Assembly (NCBI GenBank): GCA_964582985.1
Contig: CAZOUM010000053.1
Span: 1-18,475 of the forward strand
From: CAZQYB01 sp964582985
GTDB taxonomy: Bacteria > Planctomycetota > Phycisphaerae > Sedimentisphaerales > Anaerobacaceae
DNA length: 18,475 nt
Direction: 5' to 3'
This document shows positions 6,375-14,800 of this stretch, one piece after another; positions within the stretch are counted from its first letter, which is position 1; each line of letters opens with the position of its first letter. The position numbers and the translations under genes were made by a program. A model generated the notes under the pieces. It searched no databases. It had not been told where the DNA came from and saw only the letters and a program-made list of their open reading frames with translations.

Positions 6375-7235
6375 TTACGAATGTGTGTAATTGGAGTGGG
6401 CCTTTTTGTAGAGCAGCAGTCGATAAGATTTGAATTTTTTGAAGTCTTCGCCGGTTCTGCGGCCCTCGAAATACCTTTCATTAATCCTGCTCAGCCGCTT
6501 TTGGTATTTCCACGTCAGCAGCTTAAAAACGACCGGATGTCTGCCGCTCAACAACCGAAGGCCTGAATGCAAAACGGGCTGGCCTACGTTTCTTAGCGCA
6601 TCGGCCAATATATCAATAGTCGGGGCTGTTTCCTCCGTGATATCCAAATCCTTAATACATGTAAAAGGATATTCTGTTGTGAACTCAGAAAGCTGCCTTA
6701 ATCTATGGCCTCCTCTCTGCGAACTTTTGCCCGCAACATCTTTTCGGAAGATGTCACATATTAACATGTAACCGCCCTCATTTAAGAATCTGAAAGTCTT
6801 TTGCAGCGCCTGTTTCAGGTCGACGTATTGAAAACTCTCGGCGAATAAGATAAGGTCGTATCGCTTCTCGGTCTCGACTTCTTCGTACCGGCACTCAAAG
6901 ATATTAACGTCCTCTCCTAATAATTTACGGCCTTGTTCAGCAAAGAAGGCACTGGGCGAAACGCAATCCGGGTGATATCCCAAGTCGACAAGTCTCTTGG
7001 CTAATCCTCCTGTGCCGCATCCCACATCAAGGATAGTCTTAACTCCTTCGGGAATGTGTGAAATCAGGAATTCGGTATAGTCGGCTTGAGCTTTGTGTAG
7101 ATTGGTTATATCTACTTCAAGACCGTTGGTCCAATACCCGTAGTGGAGGTCTTCCAGTTTAAGGAAGTATTTGCCGCATATGGAACCTATCTCTAAACCG
7201 ACTTCACGAGAAAGGCGCTTTCCTGACTTTTTCAT
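6375..7235 (-). CDS. Class I SAM-dependent methyltransferase, substrate unknown
   Basis: The 286-residue protein has a central Rossmann-type methyltransferase domain. Motif I is ILDVGCGTGGLA (68-79). YDLILFAESFQYV follows as the motif II region, then FRFLNEGGYMLICDIF as the strand after it. The leading LHYGYW (30-35) resembles the small-molecule C/O-methyltransferase group that includes sterol, tocopherol and mycolic-acid enzymes, which suggests a small or lipid-like acceptor rather than nucleic acid. The C-terminal third (about 195-280) is helical and basic and probably caps the active site. It is transcribed alone on the minus strand, separated by 256 bases from the mnmG end. No strong promoter was found, only an imperfect inverted repeat upstream. 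The fold is confident; the substrate cannot be stated. Confidence 0.88.
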   Translation of the reverse strand: MKKSGKRLSREVGLEIGSICGKYFLKLEDLHYGYWTNGLEVDITNLHKAQADYTEFLISHIPEGVKTILDVGCGTGGLAKRLVDLGYHPDCVSPSAFFAEQGRKLLGEDVNIFECRYEEVETEKRYDLILFAESFQYVDLKQALQKTFRFLNEGGYMLICDIFRKDVAGKSSQRGGHRLRQLSEFTTEYPFTCIKDLDITEETAPTIDILADALRNVGQPVLHSGLRLLSGRHPVVFKLLTWKYQKRLSRINERYFEGRRTGEDFKKFKSYRLLLYKKAHSNYTHS

Positions 7236-7491
7236 CCAGACAACTCTTTACTCACTATCAACAGCTCCTAAGAAACAAGGTGCCAGTTTATTTTAGCTTT
7301 GGCAGCCTCCAAACCTGCCTTCTACCCTGCCAACTTTTGCAAACTACCACATTCAGCGCACTTTTGCAACAAATTTTTTTCCACCTTATGTCGAGCGCAA
7401 CAAAGGTATTTCAAAAAATTAACCGTGTGCCTTGGCGCGGGGTTTTCTTTTGCTCAGAACTAATCGGCCTGCTTGGTTGCCTAAGGCGGTC
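7236..7491. other. Spacer between mnmG end and methyltransferase start
   Basis: It contains a seven-base inverted repeat TTGGCAG (7299-7305) / CTGCCAA (7327-7333). It also contains a perfect ten-base direct repeat ACTTTTGCAA at 7333-7342 and 7360-7369, 27 bases apart. These may be regulatory sites for the methyltransferase gene. A weak G+C-rich stem followed by TTTTTT on the minus strand (about 7410-7445) could end the mnmG transcript. No gene is seen. Confidence 0.4.
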
Positions 7492-9366
7492 TCAGTGATA
7501 TTTTTTCAGATAAACCTGGATTACTGTGATGTCAGCGGGGGTGATACCTGCGATTCTGCCGGCCTGACCGAGCGTGCCCGGTCTAAAAGCCGAGAGCTTC
7601 TCCTTCGCCTCCGCTCGCAAATGGACTATCTTGTTATAATCCAAATCAGCAGGAAGCTTTTTACTCTCCAGTGTTCTGAAACCGGCCACCAAGCGCTGCT
7701 GCCTGGCTAAATAACCCTGATACTTGGCGTCAATAGTGACTGCCTGCAGAACCTCTTTATTAAGGCCCATATTCTTAATATCGGGATTCTCGGCGAGCGT
7801 TTTGGCAACATCGCTTTGTGGCCGGCGCAACTGTTCCCACAAACTCAAGCCGCCTGTTCGCGTGTTTTGCAGATACTCTTTTAGTTTTTCGATGCCTTCG
7901 AGTTTTTTCCGGAATTTTGTCCATCGCTTCTTGCCCGCAAGTCCGACCGACTTGCCGACAGGCGTCAATCTTCTATCTGCGTTGTCCGCTCTTAGCGACA
8001 AACGATATTCAGCGCGTGACGTGAACATCCTGTACGGCTCATTGATGCCTTTGGTGAGCAAATCGTCTATCAGCACGCCGATATACGCCTGGTCTCTGCC
8101 GAGGACAATGGGCTCTTTATTTTGAATCTTTCTGGCGGCGTTTATACCAGCCATAATTCCCTGTCCGGCCGCCTCTTCGTAACCGCTGGTGCCGTTAATC
8201 TGGCCGGCGTGAAAGAGACCTGAAATCTTTTTTGTTTCCAGGCTGCTCTTTAGCTGAATCGGCGGACAATAATCGTACTCAATCGCATAGGCATAATGAA
8301 TAATGCGGGCGTTTTCCGTACCCGGCATCAGCTTGAGTACCTGCTCCTGAACATCTCTCGGCATAGAGGTAAAAAAGCCGTTGCAGTAGATTGTTTTTAT
8401 ACTTTCTTCTTCCGGCTCTAAAAAGATTCGATGCTGCTGCTTATCGGCGAAGCGAACGACTTTGCTTTCGATGCTCGGGCAGTAACGCGGGTCGGCGGCA
8501 GTTATCTGGCCCGATGAAAGCGGAGCACGATGAAGATTGTCACGGAGCAGCTTGTGTATCTTTTCGTTAGTGTACGTAATCCAGCAAGGTACCTGGGGTC
8601 TGTCTATTCTTTCGGTCATAAACGAAAAGGGCGCCGGCGGGTCGTCGCCTGGCTGGGCTTGTAACTTATCCAGGTCGCACGTCTTGGCGTCTAACCTCGG
8701 CGTCGTGTCGGTGGCCATCCTCCCAAGCTCCAGGCCTATTCTTTTCAAGCTCTGCGAAAGCTCCGCGCTATGCGGCTCATCGAGCCTGCCTCCGGGCCAC
8801 TTTTCATTTCCGAGCCAAAGCATTCCGCCGAGAAATGTCCCCGGCGTCACGACAATCGTTTGCGTGCGGTAAACAGAACCGTCTTTGCACCCGACCGCGC
8901 GCACTTTATTGTCTTCGGTTTTTATCTCTGTGGCCAGGGCCTCGATGATGGTCAGGTTAGCGGTTTGCTCGAGCGTGCGCTGCATATACTCGGCATACTT
9001 TAGTCTGTCGGCTTGTGCCCGCGGTGACTGGACGGCAGGTCCCTTCGAGCGATTCAGCAGGCGAAACTGAATGCCGGTCGCATCTATTGCCAGTCCCATC
9101 AGGCCGCCGAGCGCATCAATCTCGCGTGCAATCTGTCCCTTCGCAAGCCCGCCGATAGCGGGGTTGCAGCTCATCTTTGCTATCGTGTCCTTGCGTATGG
9201 TTATGAGGCAGGTTTTGACGCCGATATTGGCGGCAGCGTAGGCAGCTTCGACGCCGGCGTGACCCGCCCCTATCACGATGCAGTCAAACTCGTTTGCCTT
9301 TCTCCTGTTAGAGGCACGAGGGTATCGGCAGAGTTTCTTATCTTTGGAATCTCTAACGGGATTCAT
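7492..9366 (-). CDS. mnmG: tRNA uridine-5-carboxymethylaminomethyl modification enzyme, FAD subunit
   Basis: MnmG (GidA) works with MnmE to add a (carboxymethyl)aminomethyl group to the wobble uridine of certain tRNAs, using FAD and folate. The FAD-binding Rossmann motif is VIGAGHAGVEAA. The conserved SCNPAIGGLAKG and DPRYCPSIESK segments hold the two family cysteines. FTSRAEYRLSLRADNADRRLTP and the helical tail ending ITPADITVIQVYLKKY are also typical. From ATG 9366 it is 624 residues, close to the usual 620-630. GGCGGA precedes that ATG; the ATG at 9402 lies deep inside acpS and is unlikely. Codons 3-21 are encoded by a 57-bp palindromic element, and without it the N-terminus would be MNRKANEFDCIVIGAG. 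It is the last gene of the mfd operon, overlapping acpS by 14 bases. Confidence 0.96.
   Translation of the reverse strand: MNPVRDSKDKKLCRYPRASNRRKANEFDCIVIGAGHAGVEAAYAAANIGVKTCLITIRKDTIAKMSCNPAIGGLAKGQIAREIDALGGLMGLAIDATGIQFRLLNRSKGPAVQSPRAQADRLKYAEYMQRTLEQTANLTIIEALATEIKTEDNKVRAVGCKDGSVYRTQTIVVTPGTFLGGMLWLGNEKWPGGRLDEPHSAELSQSLKRIGLELGRMATDTTPRLDAKTCDLDKLQAQPGDDPPAPFSFMTERIDRPQVPCWITYTNEKIHKLLRDNLHRAPLSSGQITAADPRYCPSIESKVVRFADKQQHRIFLEPEEESIKTIYCNGFFTSMPRDVQEQVLKLMPGTENARIIHYAYAIEYDYCPPIQLKSSLETKKISGLFHAGQINGTSGYEEAAGQGIMAGINAARKIQNKEPIVLGRDQAYIGVLIDDLLTKGINEPYRMFTSRAEYRLSLRADNADRRLTPVGKSVGLAGKKRWTKFRKKLEGIEKLKEYLQNTRTGGLSLWEQLRRPQSDVAKTLAENPDIKNMGLNKEVLQAVTIDAKYQGYLARQQRLVAGFRTLESKKLPADLDYNKIVHLRAEAKEKLSAFRPGTLGQAGRIAGITPADITVIQVYLKKYH
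9304..9360. repeat. 57-bp imperfect palindromic element at the acpS/mnmG junction
   Basis: The ends are inverted repeats: CCTGTTAGAG (9304-9313) and CTCTAACGGG (9351-9360), nine of ten matching. A second, weaker inner pair is GAGTTTC / GGAATCTC. Its length is 19 codons exactly. It fills mnmG codons 3-21 and supplies the last acpS codons. It looks like a small mobile palindrome or MITE-like unit. No second copy lies in this window. Confidence 0.6.
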
Positions 9367-9751
9367 TCGATTCCGCCAGCGCAACTGCCGATGCAATTGC
9401 AAAATTCGCCGTGTGGGTGATGCTGACGCTTATATGTTTGGTCCTGAGCCGCTCGGCAATTTTTTCGACCTCCCCGCACAGATTAACCACAGGCTGGCCC
9501 GCTTTATTGTTTACTACTTCTATATCGGTCCAGGCAATCTTGCCTTTCCAGCCGGTCCCCATCAGTTTAAGGATGGCCTCCTTGGCAGCAAAACGTCCCG
9601 CCAACTTTTCTATTCTGTCCTTATTCGCCTCGGCATAGGCCTGTTCGGCGGCGGTAAAAACCCTGTTAAGGAAACGCTCACCGTGGTCTTTTACCATCTT
9701 TTCTATTCGCGGACAATCTACAAGGTCTATTCCGTGTGCGACAATTTCCAT
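9353..9751 (-). CDS. acpS: Holo-[acyl-carrier-protein] synthase
   Basis: AcpS transfers 4'-phosphopantetheine from coenzyme A to a serine of apo-ACP, which activates it for fatty acid synthesis. The 132-residue length is normal. The family motifs are complete: GIDLVDCPRIE with metal ligand D9, GRFAAKEAILKLMGTG with metal ligand E58, and SITHT (110-114) near the end. The ribosome site AGGAG lies six bases before ATG. It follows the foldase gene by 31 bases and overlaps mnmG. Its final two residues (Ser-Arg) and TAG stop are provided by the palindromic element at 9304-9360; without it the frame would close at a TAG one codon after Asn-Glu. Confidence 0.95.
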   Translation of the reverse strand: MEIVAHGIDLVDCPRIEKMVKDHGERFLNRVFTAAEQAYAEANKDRIEKLAGRFAAKEAILKLMGTGWKGKIAWTDIEVVNNKAGQPVVNLCGEVEKIAERLRTKHISVSITHTANFAIASAVALAESNESR

Positions 9752-9782
9752 CTATCACTCCTGAAACTTATGACACAACACT

Positions 9783-10949
9783 TTAGTCGGTAGTCGCCGG
9801 TCTTGAGCCTTCGGCCTCCTGCGGGTTGCTCAATTGGTAGATTTTCCTCAAGCAGAAGTTTACAAAGACATCCATTTCACTAAGTGGTACCTGCTGCAGA
9901 AGCTTGGCCTCAAGCTCAGCGACGGCTTTTTGCCGGCGGTCAGCGATAATCTTCTTTTCAACCTGTCTTTGCACTTCTTCGAGCGGCTTATAACCCTTCG
10001 GCTGTTTCCCGTCCAGCTTTATTACAAAGATACGCTTGCCTGTTTCGCTCGGGACAGCACGCGTCTCTCCAGGCTTCATTTTTTCAGCTTTGGCCGCAAG
10101 AATAGCATAGTCCTTTCCGAGGCTCTGCGGCCGAATACCATCGCTGTGGTCCCTAAACACAACTCCGGAATATTCCTCTTCCAGCTTGTCAAAATCCTCG
10201 CCTTCCCGTAACCGCCAGAGCAGCTTATTGGCCAGGTCTTTCGCGAGCTGCTGCGGGTCCTGATTCCGGTAGGACGCTTGTAGTGCGTCGACCTTAATAT
10301 CAAGCAGCCGAAACATTATGAGCGACGGTTGAACAAAGTCGCCTTTCATCTGGTTGTAGCAGCGTGCCAGCTCGCTATGAGTGATAGGTATGTTACTCGG
10401 AACCTGCGACATCGTATAGGAGTGAATGAGAATCGTCATTTTCAGATATTCCTTGTAGCTTTGTCGGTCCTTACCTATTTGCTTAAGTGCCTCGCTGGCC
10501 CTGGCCATATTACTGCCGAAGCGGGCAAAAAACTTCTGCAGCTCCGTCTCCGCCAACTTTTCCACCGCTTCGAGAGTACGCTCATCCGTGTGCTTTTTGG
10601 CTTCCCTGTACAGCAAAATATTCAATATTTTGGTTGTAACGGCCTGGGCCACTTGTTCTTCGGCCTGCTCTTCGAACTGCTCGAAGGTGGTTGTTTGCGC
10701 AATTGGCCTTAAATATTCCAATAAATACAGAACTGATTCGTTGGCGCTTAAAGTTGTGTCGCCGACGGTCAGCACAAATCCGTCCGAGCTTTTGGGGAGA
10801 CTGCCTCTTTGCGGAAAGGGGATGCGGTCCAATTGTTCTTTGGTAAACCTCGGCCTGGGTTTGGCGCCACAGCCGGCGGCAAGAAACAAAATGCAAGAGG
10901 ATAGAACGAATACGGCTTTAAGTAACCTATTACTTACGTGCTGACACAT
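9783..10949 (-). CDS. PPIC-type peptidyl-prolyl isomerase lipoprotein (SurA/PrsA-like foldase)
   Basis: This 388-residue protein is predicted to be an exported lipoprotein that helps fold proteins in the cell envelope. Residues 1-26 are a lipoprotein signal with the lipobox LAAGC and the lipidated Cys at C27. A helical SurA_N-like region covers about 85-185. A divergent rotamase (parvulin) domain covers about 188-313, seen from the segment with SLIMFRLLDI, a DFDKLEEEYS helix, the AILAAKAEKMKPGE stretch and the closing RIFVIKLDGKQP strand. The C-terminal tail is charged and helical. A PPIase gene next to mfd is a common arrangement. Some parvulin active-site residues are not obvious, so it may act only as a chaperone. 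The start follows a 101-base gap that holds a possible promoter and operator. Confidence 0.85.
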   Translation of the reverse strand: MCQHVSNRLLKAVFVLSSCILFLAAGCGAKPRPRFTKEQLDRIPFPQRGSLPKSSDGFVLTVGDTTLSANESVLYLLEYLRPIAQTTTFEQFEEQAEEQVAQAVTTKILNILLYREAKKHTDERTLEAVEKLAETELQKFFARFGSNMARASEALKQIGKDRQSYKEYLKMTILIHSYTMSQVPSNIPITHSELARCYNQMKGDFVQPSLIMFRLLDIKVDALQASYRNQDPQQLAKDLANKLLWRLREGEDFDKLEEEYSGVVFRDHSDGIRPQSLGKDYAILAAKAEKMKPGETRAVPSETGKRIFVIKLDGKQPKGYKPLEEVQRQVEKKIIADRRQKAVAELEAKLLQQVPLSEMDVFVNFCLRKIYQLSNPQEAEGSRPATTD

Positions 10950-10990
10950 CTTAATTTAGTCCGAATAACTTTCGATTTTTTTCTGCCCTT

Positions 10991-11035
10991 ATTATATGCC
11001 GTCCTGCGAAGCGGTGCTAAAGATTTTTCGCAGGA
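10991..11035 (-). promoter_or_regulatory. Possible internal promoter with an overlapping palindrome
   Basis: On the minus strand a TATAAT box (10996-10991) lies about 42 bases before the foldase gene. Just upstream, TCCTGCGAA and TTCGCAGGA form a perfect nine-base inverted repeat (11002-11010 with 11027-11035, 16-base spacer) that covers the -35 region. The -35 sequence itself is poor. This could be an activated or repressed promoter, or an RNA hairpin in the leader. Confidence 0.4.
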
Positions 11036-11050
11036 TATCTATCATCGTTC

Positions 11051-11818
11051 TCACCTCAATTCTTTACCTTCTTCGACTTTCCACTTCAGTTTTCCGAGGT
11101 CTTTGGCCCTAACAAATTCCACGCGGCGGTCATTGAAGAGGATGTTACACCCCTTCGGTTTGTGATTCTCAGTAGTCAATATCTCCGGCCCACCAAATTG
11201 GTTCCAGCCTCCTTTAGTTTCAAAAAGTAGAACCATATCAGGCGGCGAATTAGGCTTGCAATTCGGATTCATGGCGTAAACACAGCATCGCTTGCCTGTC
11301 GGGAGGTACTCGAATAGTAGGTCATCCGTCGGAAGGTATGGTACAGGCCCGAGGAGCAAATCGCACCATTTATCCGGCGGGGGATATCGATTGTCATTTT
11401 CAGCGGCATAAGTCTCCAGCGCGACTCCAAGCGTATGCAACTTTGCCAGATGTCTGGACCTGGGGCGGAGTAGTGCTTTCCTGTGACCGGACCAATAGTT
11501 GTACACCAGCCCGGAAGCCAAAAGCCCGCTCAGGACTATCCCTGATGCTGCCAGGGCACTGCCGGTCAGCCTTCCCCGGCTTTTTCTGATTTGTACCAGC
11601 GAAACTATGCCGATCCCAAAACCAATCATCGAACAGGCCGATAACAGAATACATGTCCATGGGTCTAAGGTGTACGGTGATGGCGGGTATCTCCTTACGC
11701 GTCCCATGTCAATTACAAGCACAAGCACAGCCACTACCAAAGGCACGACCAGCGAGAGTATTGCCAGTTTACTTTTCTTGGCTCTCTGGCCCTGGAAATT
11801 ACCATCGGTTTCGCCCAC
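11051..11818 (-). CDS. DUF4190-like membrane protein with an H-X9-DG (DUF1559-like) C-terminal domain
   Basis: The 255-residue protein has three membrane helices (about 18-36, 55-76, 87-107). The second and third resemble DUF4190 (GFGIGIVSLVQIRKSRGRLTGSALAASGIVLSG spread over 66-98). After about residue 122 the exported part resembles the pilin-like proteins abundant in Planctomycetes: LAKLHTLGVALETYAAENDNRYPPP, then NILFNDRRVEFV near the end. The family usually has a Gly-His or Asp-Gly pair where RR stands here. The GTG start at 11818 is two bases after the mfd stop, and GGGAGAG within the mfd end serves as ribosome site, so it is translated with mfd. Its role is unknown. A link with the foldase just downstream is only positional. 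Confidence 0.75.
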   Translation of the reverse strand: MGETDGNFQGQRAKKSKLAILSLVVPLVVAVLVLVIDMGRVRRYPPSPYTLDPWTCILLSACSMIGFGIGIVSLVQIRKSRGRLTGSALAASGIVLSGLLASGLVYNYWSGHRKALLRPRSRHLAKLHTLGVALETYAAENDNRYPPPDKWCDLLLGPVPYLPTDDLLFEYLPTGKRCCVYAMNPNCKPNSPPDMVLLFETKGGWNQFGGPEILTTENHKPKGCNILFNDRRVEFVRAKDLGKLKWKVEEGKELR

Positions 11819-11820
11819 TG

Positions 11821-14800
11821 TTATTTCTCTCCCAAAATTTTTCGCAGGAGGCTTATCAGGGTTCCCGGCTCGAAATAGGTTTCTTTCAGTCGCAAATAGG
11901 CGGTCTTTGGGTCAGGGGTCCAGCTTCGCCCTGATACTTTTGCGAATAGAGAATCAGCTTTGCCCTCTGCATCTTTTGTGAATGAGAATATCAAATCATG
12001 GCCGGAAGTGACAATGCTTTTTAGGCCAAGTTTGCTCGCCGCAATTCGAAGCTCGCCCAATGCGAGCAGGAGCTTGACCTCATCAGGGACCGGGCCGTAT
12101 ATATCATCAAGCTCGCTTTCAACCTGTTTTAATTCATCGGCGGTTCTTGCAACGGCAATTTTGCGGTAGGCATCCATACGGTGTCTGTCGAGAGGGATAT
12201 AATTTTTCGGAATATACGTGGTAAATCCCAAATCCAGAACGGCCGTGGGTATTGCTTCCACCGGCTCATTTTTCAATCTCTTGACGGCATCGGCCAGCAG
12301 CTCGCAATACATCTGGTAGCCGACTAATTGAATATGGCCGGACTGCTCCGGCCCCAATATATTACCTGCGCCGCGAATTTCGAGGTCCCGCAGGGCGATT
12401 CTAAAGCCCGCCCCCAAATGCGAATATTCTTCAATGGCTTTTAGTCGCCTGGCCGCGATGGGCGTAATCGGCCGGGACGATGGCAGCAGCATATAGGCAT
12501 AAGCCCTGTGCTTGTACCTGCCGACCCTGCCGCGAAGCTGATGCATCTCCGCCAGGCCGAACCTGTCCGCATCGTTAATGAAAATCGTGTTCGCGTTCGG
12601 GATATCCAGGCCTGATTCGATAATGGTTGTGCACACCAGCACGTCGACATTGCCCGTCACAAAATCTATCATCGTCTTTTCAAGCTCGTGCTTGGCCATC
12701 TGCCCGTGTGCGATAGCGACCTTCGCGTCACTGACCAGCTTTTGAATTTCCCAAGCCTTTTTATCAATCGTCCTTACCCTGTTGTGCACAAAAAACACCT
12801 GTCCCTGGCGGTTCAATTCCCCGATTATAGCTTTTCTTATAAGCTCATTGTTATACGCAGTCACGGCTGTCACTATGCTTCGCCTGTCCAGCGGCGGTGT
12901 TGCCAGCGAGCTTATGTCACGCAGTCCCAGCAGAGACATATTCAGCGTTCGTGGAATCGGCGTTGCTGTCATCGTAAGGACATCAACATTGACGCGCAAT
13001 TTTTTGAGCCGCTCTTTGTGTTCAACTCCGAATCGCTGTTCCTCATCGATGATTAAAAATCCCAGGTCCTTGAAACCCACATCGCCGCTTAAAAGCCGGT
13101 GTGTGCCGATGAGGATATCAACTTTGCCCTGTTTAGTTCGTGCGATTATGTCTTTGGCCTGCTTAGTCGTCTTAAAGCGATTCAGGACCTCGATGCAAAC
13201 CGGGAAATCGGCAAACCGCTCCGTAAAAGTCCTGCCGTGCTGAACACACAATACCGTTGTCGGCGCCAGGATAGCTACCTGCTTTCCATTCTCGACGGTT
13301 TTGAACGCCGCGCGCATTGCAAGTTCGGTCTTGCCGTACCCGACGTCACCGCAAAGGAGTCTGTCCATCGCGATGGCCTTTTGCATATCAGTCTTGATTT
13401 GCTCCGCGGCCGTGGTCTGGTCCGGCGTCTCCTGATAAGGAAAAGACTCTTCGAACTCGCTCTGCCACTCTGAGTCCTCGCCACATGCAATCCCGCCCAT
13501 GCTGTGGCGCTTTGCCTGAACATCGAGCAGTTCGCCGGCGAGGTCTCGAACGGATTTGGCGACTCTTTCTTTCTGCTTCTGCCATCTTTTCGAGCCGATT
13601 TTGCTCAGCTTCGGCCGTTTCGGGCTCGTGCCGATATATTTCTGAATCAGTGCGATATTGCGCACCGAGACCTGGATTTTCGCGCTGTCTGCGTACTCGA
13701 CGGTCAGGTACTCGCTCTTGCCGCCTTTTTCCTCAATCGCTTCGATGCCCGAAAACTTGCCGATGCCGTAGGAAGCGTGGACGACATATTCACCGGGCTG
13801 TAAGTCGCTGAGCGTATCCACCGGCGAGGTCGCCCGCATCGGCCTCCATCTTCTTCTAAGTGCATACTGGCCGAACAGCTCGTGATGACTTATTACAATC
13901 GTATTAAGCGAATTTATTACAAAGCCCTGATGAATAAAGCCCTGCTGCAGCTTGAAATTCGCGGGCACTTTTTTATCGCTTTCTTCTATGATTTCAGTGA
14001 CACGCTTGATTTCCGCTGAAGCTTCGCAGTAAAGTTCAACCTTCTTTCCCTGCTTTGCCTGCCGGACCAATTCTTCCAGCGCCGCTTTATGTCCCGCCCA
14101 TATTGAAGTTGCCTTGTGCTGAAACTGCTGCACGCTGCTTATATCGAGCTTAAGAAAATCGTCGGAAGCTGACGTCACGAACCTGCAGATATGCAGCCGT
14201 GTAAATTTCTCCATCGCCTGATAAATATCTGCCCAGTCGTAGAGCCGTTCTGTGTTCTCCAATCGCTCTACGAAGACCCTTGCAACTTCTTCGATGTCGC
14301 TCGGCTCTTCAAGAATTATTATGCAGTCTTTCGGCAGGGTATTTATGAAAAGCTCCCTCTCTTCTTGTGCACTGCCGCACACGGCCGAAATGATTGCAAC
14401 TTTTTCAAGCTCCCGGCAAGACCGCTGCGTGTCCAGATTGATTTCGCGAATGCTCTCTATAGTGTCACCGAAGAACTCGACCCTGAGCGCTTCGCCGCCG
14501 TTGGGAGACGAACCTGCGCTGCGTTCGCTGCGCAGAGTTTTTTCGCTGACAAGCGGTGCATAAATATCAACGATTCCGCCGCGCCGTGCAAACTGGCCCG
14601 GCAAATCCACCCTTTCCACCCGCTCGAAGCCGTTATCAACCAGCCAGCCGGCAGCTTCCTCCGGCGAGCGTTCACTTCCAGTCTGCAAGGAAAGACTGCT
14701 TTGCTCCAGGGCTTCCGGCTTTGGTATCGGCTGACAAAGCGCCTGCACCGACGCCGGGATAATGAAATTATCCTCGCCGGAACGAGAGACGAAAGACGAG

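Noticed and set aside
9361..9402. The upstream ATG at 9402 as the mnmG start.
   Set aside because: It would add 12 residues unlike the family and lies well inside acpS, while ATG 9366 has a better ribosome site and fits the family length.
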